8,118 bases of DNA from Bacillota bacterium (GCA_017547125.1 JAFYQL010000054.1:1-8118), one strand, 5' to 3'. Shown: positions 1-7,400, counted from the first letter of the stretch. A program made the numbers and translations. The notes: generated from the sequence alone by a model not told the origin.

Positions 1-1
1 A

Positions 2-118
2 AATGATGCACCAACAATCAATTTCTATAATGTAAACGAAATTAAAGTTATAAAAGCGAAGAGAATTAAGGCAAAGCACGACATTAACGAAGAAGCGCTT
101 CGCCATCTGGAAGATTGA
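2..118 (+). CDS. C-terminal tail of a probable RicT / PSP1-domain protein (5' end outside window)
   Basis: Only the last 38 codons are present, in the frame beginning at base 2 and ending at TGA 116-118. The tail contains a segment reading roughly APTINFYNVNEIKVIKAK followed by a basic, then acidic end. This resembles the end of the PSP1 domain of clostridial RicT (YaaT-like) proteins, where the last beta strand is followed by a D/NEIKVIK-type segment. In B. subtilis RicT works with RicA and RicF in the Y-complex, which carries Fe-S clusters and influences RNase Y-dependent RNA processing. The assignment rests on this short match and on context: a RicT gene directly upstream of trmN6 and rsmI is a common clostridial arrangement. 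The stop codon is two bases before the next ATG, so the two genes are probably co-transcribed and translationally coupled. With so little sequence, another protein remains possible. Confidence 0.55.
   Translation, partial: NDAPTINFYNVNEIKVIKAKRIKAKHDINEEALRHLED
109..113 (+). promoter_or_regulatory. Ribosome binding site that decides the trmN6 start
   Basis: GGAAG lies inside the last codons of the upstream gene, 7 bases before ATG 121. The in-frame TTG at 115 would be only 1 base from this site, too close for initiation, so ATG 121 is the preferred start. Confidence 0.6.
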
Positions 119-120
119 TA

Positions 121-861
121 ATGAGAGAAGTTGAAGTAAAAGAATTTGAGAGAGTTGACGACCTGCACAGAAACGGCTATATGCTTATTCAGGACCCAAA
201 GAGATTTTGTTTCGGTGTGGATGCAGTGCTTTTAAGCGGTTTTGCAAAAACCGAAAAAGGCGACGAGGTACTTGACCTTGGCACAGGTACAGGAATTATT
301 CCTATACTTATGGAAGCAAAAAGCAATGCAAAGCATTTTACCGGTCTTGAAATACAGGAAGAAAGTGCCGAAATGGCACAGCGCAGTGTCCTTATGAATG
401 AGCTTGAAGACAAGATTGATATTGTCTGCGGCGACATCAAGGAAGCTGATGTTATCTTCAAGGGCAGACAGTTTGATGTTATTACCACAAATCCGCCTTA
501 TATGAATGACGGAGGCGGCATCAAAAATGACTACAGCCCAAAGGCAATAGCACGCCACGAAGTGCTTTGTTCACTTGATGATATAGCAAGAGTTTCGTCA
601 AAGCTTCTTAAGTTTGGTGGAAAACTTTATATGGTACACCGTCCGCACAGACTTACAGATATTATCTGCACATTAAGAGAATATAAGCTTGAACCGAAGG
701 TTATAAGATTTGTTCATTCCTATGCAGATAAAGAGCCTGTTATGGTGCTTGTTGAGGCAGTGAGAAGCGGAAAGCCTTGGGTAAAGGTTATGCCTCCGCT
801 TGTTGTGTACGGCGATGACGGAAAATATACAGAAGAAATAATAGACATTTATTATAGATGA
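121..861 (+). CDS. trmN6: tRNA1(Val) (adenine(37)-N6)-methyltransferase family protein
   Basis: This is a 246-residue class I SAM-dependent methyltransferase of the TrmN6/YfiC (B. subtilis YabB) family, expected to methylate N6 of adenine 37 in a tRNA anticodon loop in the cytoplasm. Counting from ATG 121, the glycine-rich SAM-binding motif I (VLDLGTGTGIIP) is at about residues 50-61. An acidic motif II segment (GLEI) is at about 75-78, and the N6-adenine signature NPPY is at 124-127, preceded by the strand FDVITT. The N-terminal GYMLIQDPKRFCFGVDAVLL segment (about residues 19-38) is typical of the family and precedes the Rossmann fold. Length is normal. It follows the ricT-like tail with a 2-base gap and leads into rsmI, placing it in a tRNA/rRNA modification cluster. 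The exact tRNA substrate is inferred from the family; close relatives may modify other tRNAs. Confidence 0.88.
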   Translation: MREVEVKEFERVDDLHRNGYMLIQDPKRFCFGVDAVLLSGFAKTEKGDEVLDLGTGTGIIPILMEAKSNAKHFTGLEIQEESAEMAQRSVLMNELEDKIDIVCGDIKEADVIFKGRQFDVITTNPPYMNDGGGIKNDYSPKAIARHEVLCSLDDIARVSSKLLKFGGKLYMVHRPHRLTDIICTLREYKLEPKVIRFVHSYADKEPVMVLVEAVRSGKPWVKVMPPLVVYGDDGKYTEEIIDIYYR

Positions 862-866
862 GTTTT

Positions 867-897
867 AGCCTGAAGATAAAAATTCAGGCTTTTGTTT
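867..897 (+). terminator. Intrinsic terminator-like hairpin between trmN6 and rsmI
   Basis: AGCCTGAA at 867-874 pairs perfectly with TTCAGGCT at 883-890 across an 8-base A-rich loop, and the stem is followed at once by a T-rich tract (TTTGTTT, 891-897). It begins 6 bases after the trmN6 stop. Only 20 bases separate the tract from the rsmI ATG, and they hold a ribosome binding site (AAAGGAG, 904-910) but no room for a promoter. The stem is short and the T tract is interrupted by a G, so partial read-through is likely. It may lower rsmI expression relative to trmN6. Confidence 0.6.
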
Positions 898-917
898 AAA
901 GGTAAAGGAGTTTTACA

Positions 918-1757
918 ATGTACGGGACACTTTATTTATGTGCAACACCAATAGGCAACCTCGGGGATATAACTTTAAGAGTTATTGAACTTTTAAAATC
1001 CTGTGACCTTATTGCTGCGGAAGATACAAGAAACACACTTAAATTGCTTAATCATTTTGAAATAGATACACCTATGACAAGCTATCATGAGCACAATAAG
1101 TTTTCAAAGGGGCCTGTACTTATTGAAAAACTTAAAGAAGGCCAGAATATTGCCCTTGTAACTGATGCCGGTATGCCTGGCATTTCAGACCCGGGAGAAG
1201 ATATGGCAAGAATGTGCCGTGAAGAGGGTATTCCTGTTACAGTTGCTCCCGGTGCAAGTGCCGTAGTAACTGCGCTTGTTCTTTCAGGTATGCCTGCAAG
1301 AAGATTTGTGTTTGAAGGCTTCCTTCCGACTGACAAAAAGGAAAAGGCAGAGGTTCTTTCTCATCTTGAAAAGGAAACACGTACAACTGTTTTTTATGAA
1401 GCGCCTCACAGACTTACAGACACGCTTAAAGAACTTCTTAAAGCAGCAGGAAACAGAGAAGCAGCCTGCGTAAGAGAAATTACAAAAAAATATGAAGAAG
1501 TAAGAAAAGATACACTTGAAAATCTTCTTAAATATTATAGCGAAAATCCGCCGAAGGGCGAGTTTGTGGTTATCGTAGGCGGAGCAGATGCAAATGAGCT
1601 TCGTCAGGAAGAAATTGCATCATGGGAAAGCATTTCACTTGAAGACCACATGAAAAAATATACTGATACAGGTATGAGTGAAAAAGACGCTATGAAACAG
1701 GTGGCAAAGGACAGAGGCGTAAGCAAGAGAGATATTTATGCTCAGCTGAAAGGATAA
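918..1757 (+). CDS. rsmI: 16S rRNA (cytidine(1402)-2'-O)-methyltransferase RsmI
   Basis: This is a 279-residue tetrapyrrole-methylase-fold enzyme that uses SAM to 2'-O-methylate C1402 in the decoding centre of the small ribosomal subunit, paired in most bacteria with RsmH at the same base. The RsmI landmarks are all visible. They are the N-terminal strand with ATPIGNLGDITLR (residues 9-21), AEDTRNTLKLLNHF (34-47), SYHEHN (55-60), the SAM loop LVTDAGMPGISDPG (80-93), VAPGASAVVTAL (109-120), FEGFLP (132-137), FYEAPHRL (159-166), the REITKKYEE block (187-194) and GEFVVIVGG (214-222). The C-terminal helical tail of about 55 residues is typical. ATG 918 has AAAGGAG seven bases upstream. The stop is 5 bases before the next gene, whose ribosome binding site lies in the last codons of rsmI, which indicates coupling. 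Length and motifs are complete and nothing looks degenerate. Confidence 0.96.
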   Translation: MYGTLYLCATPIGNLGDITLRVIELLKSCDLIAAEDTRNTLKLLNHFEIDTPMTSYHEHNKFSKGPVLIEKLKEGQNIALVTDAGMPGISDPGEDMARMCREEGIPVTVAPGASAVVTALVLSGMPARRFVFEGFLPTDKKEKAEVLSHLEKETRTTVFYEAPHRLTDTLKELLKAAGNREAACVREITKKYEEVRKDTLENLLKYYSENPPKGEFVVIVGGADANELRQEEIASWESISLEDHMKKYTDTGMSEKDAMKQVAKDRGVSKRDIYAQLKG

Positions 1758-1762
1758 TTAAA

Positions 1763-2269
1763 ATGGAAATAAGCGCAAGAGAACAGAAGGTTTACGATAT
1801 ATTTGAAGAAATAGGAGTTGAATATCAGTTATACCGCCACGAAGCAATTTATACAATTGCGGCGGCAGAAGAGCTTGATAAGAAACTTGAAGTGCCAATT
1901 GCCAAAAATTTATTTTTAAGCACAAAGCACGGCACAGAATATTATATGCTTACCCTTATGGGACACAAAAAGTTTAATACAGGCAAAATTTCAAAGCAGA
2001 TTGGTGTGCCAAGAATGACATTTGCCGGCGAAGAAAAAATGATTGAGTTTCTTGATATCTATCCGGGCTCAGTTACACCGCTTGGTCTTTTGAATGATGA
2101 CGGAAACAATGTACATTTCCTTATCGACAGTGAACTTTTAAACTACGAAAAAATATCAGTTCATCCTTGTGTAAACACAGCAACTGTAGTTATCAAAACA
2201 AAGGACTTACTTGAAAAAATACTTCCATATTGTAATCACGACTATAAAGAAGTTTTGGTTGAGGAATAA
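1763..2269 (+). CDS. YbaK/ProXp-type Ala-tRNA(Pro) editing deacylase (prolyl-tRNA synthetase-associated domain)
   Basis: This 168-residue free-standing protein belongs to the YbaK/EbsC (INS-like) superfamily, closest in pattern to the ProXp-ala/PrdX type. Those enzymes hydrolyse Ala-tRNA(Pro) mischarged by prolyl-tRNA synthetase. Visible family features are an N-terminal helix and the YRHEAIYTI segment (about 24-32). The conserved lysine context AKNLFL has K48 as the probable catalytic or binding lysine. The GXXXP loop lies within PGSVTPLGLLND (101-112), and HPCVNTAT (134-141) closes the substrate pocket. This combination (KNLFL, PGSVTPLGLLND, HP..NT) fits ProXp-ala better than the Cys-tRNA(Pro) deacylase YbaK itself. 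The start ATG has AAAGGA 8 bases upstream, overlapping the rsmI stop. It sits between rsmI and a decarboxylase with gaps of only 5 and 2 bases. Substrate choice among Ala-, Cys- or Ser-tRNA is inferred. Confidence 0.85.
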   Translation: MEISAREQKVYDIFEEIGVEYQLYRHEAIYTIAAAEELDKKLEVPIAKNLFLSTKHGTEYYMLTLMGHKKFNTGKISKQIGVPRMTFAGEEKMIEFLDIYPGSVTPLGLLNDDGNNVHFLIDSELLNYEKISVHPCVNTATVVIKTKDLLEKILPYCNHDYKEVLVEE

Positions 2270-2271
2270 TA

Positions 2272-3684
2272 ATGCCAGCAGAATTATATGAAAAATTAAA
2301 ACTTCATAGCAAAAAAGATGTATATCCGTTTCATATGCCTGGTCACAAAATGGGACGAGGAATGAATTTTGAAAATCCCTGGAGTATGGATATAACTGAA
2401 ATTGACGGTTTCGACAACCTTCATCATGCAGAAGGTGTAATAGCCGATGCACAGAAAAAAGCAGCATTAACCTTTGGTGCTGACCACACATTTTTTGTTG
2501 TAAACGGTTCAAGCTGCGGTCTTATGGCTGCGGTTATGGCTGCCTGCAAAGAAGGGGAAAAGATTATTGTTTCAAGAAACTGCCATAAGTCTGTTTTCAG
2601 CGGTCTTGTGCTTTCGGGTGCGCAGCCTGTGTACATTATGCCTGAAAATATTGACGGCTTTGGAATAGCAGGCGGTGTTTCAACAGAAACTGTTGAAAAG
2701 GCTATAGAAGAAAATAAAGATGCAAAAGCTGTTGTGCTTGTAAGCCCAACATTTGAAGGTGCAGTATCTGATATCGAAAAAATTTCTGAAATTGCACATA
2801 AAAACGGAATGATTGTTATAGTTGATGAGGCTCACGGTGCACACTTTAAATTTAATTCATTTTTCCCTGAAACTGCACTTGATATGGGTGCGGACATTAT
2901 AATTCAGAGTGCTCACAAAACACTTCCTGTGCCTACACAGGTTTCACTTGTGCATGTGAAGGGCAAAAGATGTGACCTGCCAAGGCTCAAAACCATACTT
3001 GCTATGCTTCAGTCATCGAGTCCGTCATATTTGTTTATGGCATCGGTTGATATTTGCCGCGAGTATCTTGATACAAAGGCAGAAGAAGATTTTGAAAAAT
3101 ATGTTGAAAACCTTAAGGGGTTAAGAGGAAAACTTTCAAAACTCAAAAATTTCAGACTTCTTGATGCTGATGTAAATGGAAAGTATGGAATAAAAGAAAT
3201 AGATCTGGGTAAAATTGTGCTTTCAAGCGACAATATAAACTGTATTGAAGTTTCTAAAATGCTTGATGAGAAATATGGGCTTATTATGGAAATGAGCTGC
3301 CCTGGTCATCTGGCTGCGATGACAAGCGTGAGTGATGAAAAGTCAGGCTTTGACAGACTTGCGAAAGCATTTGAAGAAATAGACAATATTGATTTTGAAA
3401 AAAATGCGCACGATAAAACTTCATTTGATATACCTGTGCCAAAGGTATGTATAAGTCCAAGAGATGCATTCTATAAGGAAAGCACATCTTGTGATTTTGA
3501 AAAAGCTGCAGGAAAGATTGCGGCTGAGTTTGTTATTCCATACCCGCCGGGTATACCTGTGTGTACACCGGGCGAAGAAATAACTGCCGAAGCCATTGAA
3601 ATATTGAAGAAATACAAAAAATTCGGCGGCGAAATAATAGGTATGAAAGACTCAGACCTTGAAAAAATACAGGTTTTGATGTAA
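2272..3684 (+). CDS. PLP-dependent Orn/Lys/Arg decarboxylase family protein
   Basis: This is a 470-residue fold-type I PLP enzyme of the short Firmicute Orn/Lys/Arg decarboxylase class (similar in size to B. subtilis SpeA and YaaO, lacking the N-terminal wing domain of the E. coli inducible enzymes). Landmarks are HMPGHK (21-26), the cofactor phosphate loop NGSSCG (78-83), RNCHKS (102-107), SPTFEG (158-163), and VDEAHGAH (184-191) with D185 expected to contact the PLP ring nitrogen. SAHKTL (213-218) has K216 as the Schiff-base lysine. The C-terminal decarboxylase domain carries YPPGIP (424-429) and PGEEI (433-437). It would decarboxylate arginine, lysine or ornithine to agmatine, cadaverine or putrescine; the sequence does not tell me which. 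No agmatinase or spermidine synthase gene is nearby. Start ATG 2272 has GAGGAA 5 bases upstream, two bases after the previous stop. A relative of this gene often sits near tmk/ricT in Clostridia. Confidence 0.9.
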   Translation: MPAELYEKLKLHSKKDVYPFHMPGHKMGRGMNFENPWSMDITEIDGFDNLHHAEGVIADAQKKAALTFGADHTFFVVNGSSCGLMAAVMAACKEGEKIIVSRNCHKSVFSGLVLSGAQPVYIMPENIDGFGIAGGVSTETVEKAIEENKDAKAVVLVSPTFEGAVSDIEKISEIAHKNGMIVIVDEAHGAHFKFNSFFPETALDMGADIIIQSAHKTLPVPTQVSLVHVKGKRCDLPRLKTILAMLQSSSPSYLFMASVDICREYLDTKAEEDFEKYVENLKGLRGKLSKLKNFRLLDADVNGKYGIKEIDLGKIVLSSDNINCIEVSKMLDEKYGLIMEMSCPGHLAAMTSVSDEKSGFDRLAKAFEEIDNIDFEKNAHDKTSFDIPVPKVCISPRDAFYKESTSCDFEKAAGKIAAEFVIPYPPGIPVCTPGEEITAEAIEILKKYKKFGGEIIGMKDSDLEKIQVLM

Positions 3685-3729
3685 GGTAATAAAAAGATTT
3701 AAACCTGTTTAAGAAGGAAGGACATAAAT

Positions 3730-4137
3730 ATGTTTGAAATGTATAAAACATTATCTGCGTGGGATGTTGTATATGCTGCGCTGCTTGCATTTTTTATTAT
3801 GCAGGCCTTAAAAAGCATCAATGCCATCAGAAAGAATGTAAAATTCAGAGTTGTAAAAACTTCAGGCGGCGAAGAGGCTGCAAAAAAAGACATCATCAGA
3901 AAGTGTGTTGAGATGTTTCCACTTGATACAGTTTACTTCAGAGGCAAGGTTTTTACAAAAGGCGCAATGGTAAGGGTAACAACATTGCAGAAAAGAATTA
4001 TTGAGGGTGAAATAATAGGCAGAAATGAAAAAGACGTTATCTGCATAATAACAGGCAGACATATTATTGCCCACGAAATTGACAAAATTGAAGACATAAC
4101 AGAAATTGCTTCTTTAACCGGAGAAGGCAAAATGTGA
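3730..4137 (+). CDS. Unrecognised 135-residue protein: one N-terminal membrane segment plus beta-rich tail
   Basis: I do not recognise this family. Residues 11-29 (from WDVVYAALLAF) form one hydrophobic segment, followed by a basic stretch (about 30-40, with R34, K35, K38, R40). By the positive-inside rule the C-terminal part is therefore cytoplasmic. No signal-peptidase site is evident, so it is more likely a membrane anchor than a cleaved signal. Residues 65-125 alternate hydrophobic and polar residues with glycines at turns (GKVFTKGAMVRV, IEGEIIGR, DVICIITGRHIIA). This suggests a small SH3- or Sm-like beta barrel, inferred only from the pattern. The ATG has a strong AAGGAAGGA (3714-3722) 7 bases upstream. 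It lies 45 bases after the decarboxylase and is followed directly by a strong terminator, so it is probably the last gene of the run. Codon use matches its neighbours, and it is clearly coding. Confidence 0.8.
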   Translation: MFEMYKTLSAWDVVYAALLAFFIMQALKSINAIRKNVKFRVVKTSGGEEAAKKDIIRKCVEMFPLDTVYFRGKVFTKGAMVRVTTLQKRIIEGEIIGRNEKDVICIITGRHIIAHEIDKIEDITEIASLTGEGKM

Positions 4138-4143
4138 TTTAAC

Positions 4144-4177
4144 ACCGCTGAAATTGATTTTTCGGCGGTATTTTTTT
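4144..4177 (+). terminator. Strong intrinsic terminator ending the first transcription unit
   Basis: ACCGCTGAAA (4144-4153) pairs with TTTCGGCGGT (4160-4169) as a 10-bp stem with one G-U pair and a 6-base loop. One A is followed by seven consecutive Ts (4171-4177). It lies 6 bases after the stop of the small membrane protein gene and separates it from the large gene downstream. Confidence 0.9.
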
Positions 4178-4309
4178 GTAAAATTTTAAGTTTACAATAA
4201 TGAACACAAATGAATAATAAAGTATTTATAAGGGGTTGTAAAAACACTAAATATACATAAAACTTGTGCAAAGTGAGCAAAAACTGAAAGCGAAATATGT
4301 AGAAATTTG

Positions 4310-4338
4310 TTGATTATACTTAAAAATGAAGGTATAAT
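4310..4338 (+). promoter_or_regulatory. Sigma-A type promoter for the large dehydratase-activase gene
   Basis: TTGATT (4310-4315) and a perfect TATAAT (4333-4338) are separated by 17 bases, the optimal spacing. Transcription would start near 4345, giving a leader of about 70 bases before ATG 4415. This is the best promoter match in the 4178-4414 intergenic stretch. A weaker TTTACA (4191-4196)/AATAAT (4213-4218) pair just after the terminator is possible but not convincing. The rest of that stretch is AT-rich with no ORF or RNA gene that I can see. Confidence 0.75.
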
Positions 4339-4340
4339 CA
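4311..4340. repeat. 9-bp inverted repeat covering the promoter core (operator candidate)
   Basis: TGATTATAC (4311-4319) and GTATAATCA (4332-4340) are perfect reverse complements separated by 12 bases. The left arm overlaps the -35 element and the right arm contains the whole -10. A dimeric repressor bound here would block RNA polymerase directly. The arms are centred 21 bases apart, about two helical turns, which suits a dimer on one DNA face. The right arm must resemble TATAAT for promoter function, so part of the symmetry could be chance. Confidence 0.45.
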
Positions 4341-4365
4341 TAAACTGAAAATATATGAAATGAAA

Positions 4366-4378
4366 ACGCATTATGCGT
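4366..4378. repeat. Short dyad in the leader of the large gene
   Basis: ACGCA (4366-4370) and TGCGT (4374-4378) are perfect inverted arms around a 3-base centre, in the untranslated leader 37 bases before the start codon. They could form a small RNA hairpin or a protein site. At 5 bp per arm, chance is a real alternative. Confidence 0.2.
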
Positions 4379-4399
4379 ATATATATTAAAGCTTGGTTT

Positions 4400-4406
4400 G
4401 GAGGAA
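4400..4406 (+). promoter_or_regulatory. Ribosome binding site of the large gene
   Basis: GGAGGAA is a near-consensus Shine-Dalgarno with its GGAGG core ending 10 bases before ATG 4415. The nearer GTG at 4411 is out of frame and soon meets a stop, so ATG 4415 is the start. Confidence 0.75.
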
Positions 4407-4414
4407 GAAAGTGT

Positions 4415-7400
4415 ATGGGTTTAGCAGATAAACTCCGTGTGGGCATAGATATAGGCTCAACAACAGTTAAGCTTGTTGCAGTTGCCAAAGATGGAAAAAT
4501 ACTGTTTTCTCAGTACAAAAGACACTTCTCTGAAATTAAGGAAACTCTTCAGGAACTTGTTCGCAATGCACACGAAAAAGTGGGTAATGCAGATATTACA
4601 GTTATGATGACAGGCAGCGGCGGCGTTGCTATGGCAGAAGAACTTGAAGTTGACTTTATTCAGGAAGTTGTGGCAACGGCAAATGCCGTTGAAGAAGTGG
4701 CACCAAAAACAGATGTTGCCATTGAGCTTGGCGGAGAAGACGCAAAAATTATATATTTCAAAGGCGGAATTGAGCAGAGAATGAATGGTATCTGTGCCGG
4801 CGGTACAGGCTCATTTATTGACCAGATGGCGTCCCTTTTGCAGACAGATGCGACAGGGCTTAATGAGTATGCAAAAAATTATAAAGTGATTTATCCTATT
4901 GCATCTCGCTGCGGTGTTTTTGCAAAGACAGATATTCAGCCTCTTATAAATGAAGGAGCGGCAAAAGAAGACCTTGCGGCATCTATTTTTCAGGCGGTTG
5001 TAAACCAGACAATCAGCGGTCTTGCCTGCGGAAAGCCTATCAGAGGACATGTTGCGTTTCTTGGCGGACCTCTTCATTTCCTTCCGGAATTGAGAGAAAG
5101 ATTTGTTAAGACGCTCAATCTTACCGAAGAAACAACAATAGTGCCTGAAAAAGCACATCTTTTTGCATCTTTCGGTGCGGCTATAAGTGCTGATGAAAAC
5201 ACAAAGGTTATATCTATGGCAGATTTTGAAAGCAGACTTGGCAGTATGCAGGGCCTTAAAATGGAAATAAGCCGTCTTGATATGCTTTTCAAAGATGAAG
5301 AAGAATTTGAAAAATTTACAGAAAGACATAGCGAAGAAAATGTAAAACGAGTTGATATAAGTACATATAGCGGTGATGCTTTCCTTGGTATTGATGCCGG
5401 AAGCACAACAACAAAGGCAGCCCTTGTTTCAGATGAAGGCGAGCTTTTATGGTCATTTTATGCATCAAACGAAGGCAGTCCGCTTAATGTTGTGAGAAAG
5501 GCTTTGAATGAACTTTATGATCTGATGCCTGATGCTGTGAAGATTAAAAATTCATGCGTAACAGGTTATGGCGAAGGTCTTATAAAACAGGCTCTTCTTA
5601 TTGACCTTGGATATATTGAAACAGTTGCTCATTATAAGGCGGCAGCATTCTTCAAGCCTGATGTTGACTTTATACTTGATATCGGTGGTCAGGATATGAA
5701 GTGCATCAGAATCAAAGACGGTGTAATTGACAGCGTGCTTCTTAACGAAGCATGCTCTTCAGGCTGCGGCTCATTTATAGAAACATTTGCGAAGTCACTT
5801 AACTATAGTGTTCAGGATTTTGCCAAAGTTGCACTTTTTGCAAAAAAGCCTATTGACCTTGGCTCAAGATGTACAGTATTCATGAATTCCAGAGTAAAGC
5901 AGGCTCAGAAGGAAGGTGCAGAAGTAGGGGATATTTCCGCTGGGCTTGCTTACTCTGTAATTAAAAATGCACTTCTTAAGGTAATCAAAATTTCTGATCC
6001 TAAAGCACTTGGCAAAAGCATAGTTGTTCAGGGCGGAACCTTCTATAATAATGCAGTTTTAAGAAGCTTTGAATTTATAAGCGGACGTGAAGCAATCCGT
6101 CCTGATATTGCGGGTATTATGGGTGCATTCGGTGCTGGCCTTATTGCACGCGAAAAGTATACAGAAGGTTACGAAACTACACTTATCAGCCGTGAAATGA
6201 TGAATAATCTTCAGGTGGACACAACTCATGCACGTTGTGGTCTTTGTGCAAACAACTGTCTTCTTACTATAAATAAGTTTGACGGCGGCAGAAGATTTAT
6301 TACAGGCAACAGATGTGAAAAAGGCGAAGGCAAAATGGCGGTAGCCAAAGATGTGCCAAACCTTTTTGAATATAAGAAAAACAGACTTTTCAATTATGTA
6401 AGCCTTGATGAAAAGGAAGCAAAACGTGGCGTTATCGGTATTCCGAGAGTACTTAATATGTACGAAGACTATCCTTTCTGGCATACATTCCTTACAGAGC
6501 TTGGCTTTAGTATTAAACTTAGCCCATTCTCAAGCAAGGCAATTTATGAAGAAGGCATTGAAAGCATACCTAGTGAATCGGTGTGCTATCCTGCAAAGCT
6601 TGTTCATGGTCACGTTATGAATCTTATTAACAGTGGTGTTGAAACAGTTTTCTATCCGTCTGTTGTGTATGAAAGACCTGATATTAAGGGTGCAGATGAA
6701 TGCTACAACTGTCCTATTGTTGCATCTTATTCAGAAAACATCAAAAATAATATGGAAGATTTAAGGGAAAGAAACATTAAGTTTATGAATCCTTTCATTT
6801 CTTTCAAGAACAGAGATGCCCTTATAAAACGTCTTAAGGATGAATTTGCCGATTATGGCGTAACAACTGCAGAAATTAAAAATGCAGTTGAAAAAGGCTG
6901 GAAAGAATGGGATGCGTTCCGTGAAGATATGCACAAAAAGGGCGAAGAAACCCTTAAATATATAGAAGAAAACGGTATGACAGGCGTTGTGCTTGGGGGC
7001 AGACCATATCACGTTGACCCTGAAGTAAACCACGGTATTCCTGAACTTATTGCAGGCTTTGGTCTTGCAGTGCTTACAGAAGACAGTGTTGCCTGGATGG
7101 GCAATGTTGAAAGACCGCTTGTGGTACGTGACCAGTGGATGTATCATTCACGTCTTTACGAAGCAGCGGCATTTGTTAAAACAAGAAATGATATTGAATA
7201 TATTCAGCTTAACTCCTTCGGCTGCGGTCTTGATGCCGTAACAACTGACGAAGTTAAGGATATTCTTCAGGCTGCGGGCAAAATTTATACTGCACTTAAG
7301 ATTGACGAGGTTAATAACCTTGGTGCAGCAAGAATAAGAGTCAGAAGCCTTATTGCAGCCCTTGAAGACAGACAGGAAAAACATATTGAGCTTAAAAAGG

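Noticed and set aside
115..120. TTG at 115 as an alternative start of the trmN6-like gene, adding two residues
   Set aside because: It overlaps the upstream stop codon and leaves 1 base after the GGAAG ribosome binding site, while ATG 121 has a normal 7-base spacing.
189..558. Two antisense open frames of about 100 codons inside trmN6
   Set aside because: They are shadows of a clearly coding methyltransferase frame and have no plausible ribosome binding site or motif.
3669..3708. Inverted repeat ACAGGTTT/AAACCTGT spanning the decarboxylase stop codon
   Set aside because: The 8-bp arms are perfect, but the loop is 24 bases and there is no T tract after the stem, so it is not a credible terminator. 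The small gene 20 bases later looks co-transcribed.
4138..4414. Possible riboswitch or small RNA in the intergenic stretch
   Set aside because: Apart from the terminator, the promoter dyad and a 5-bp leader dyad, I see no extended pairing or known conserved riboswitch core. The leader after the predicted start site is only about 70 bases and AT-rich.
4811..5406. Long antisense open frames of 172 and 110 codons
   Set aside because: They lie opposite the first ATPase domain of the large gene, have Phe/Cys/Lys- or Ser-rich compositions typical of reverse-complement shadows, and lack recognisable motifs.
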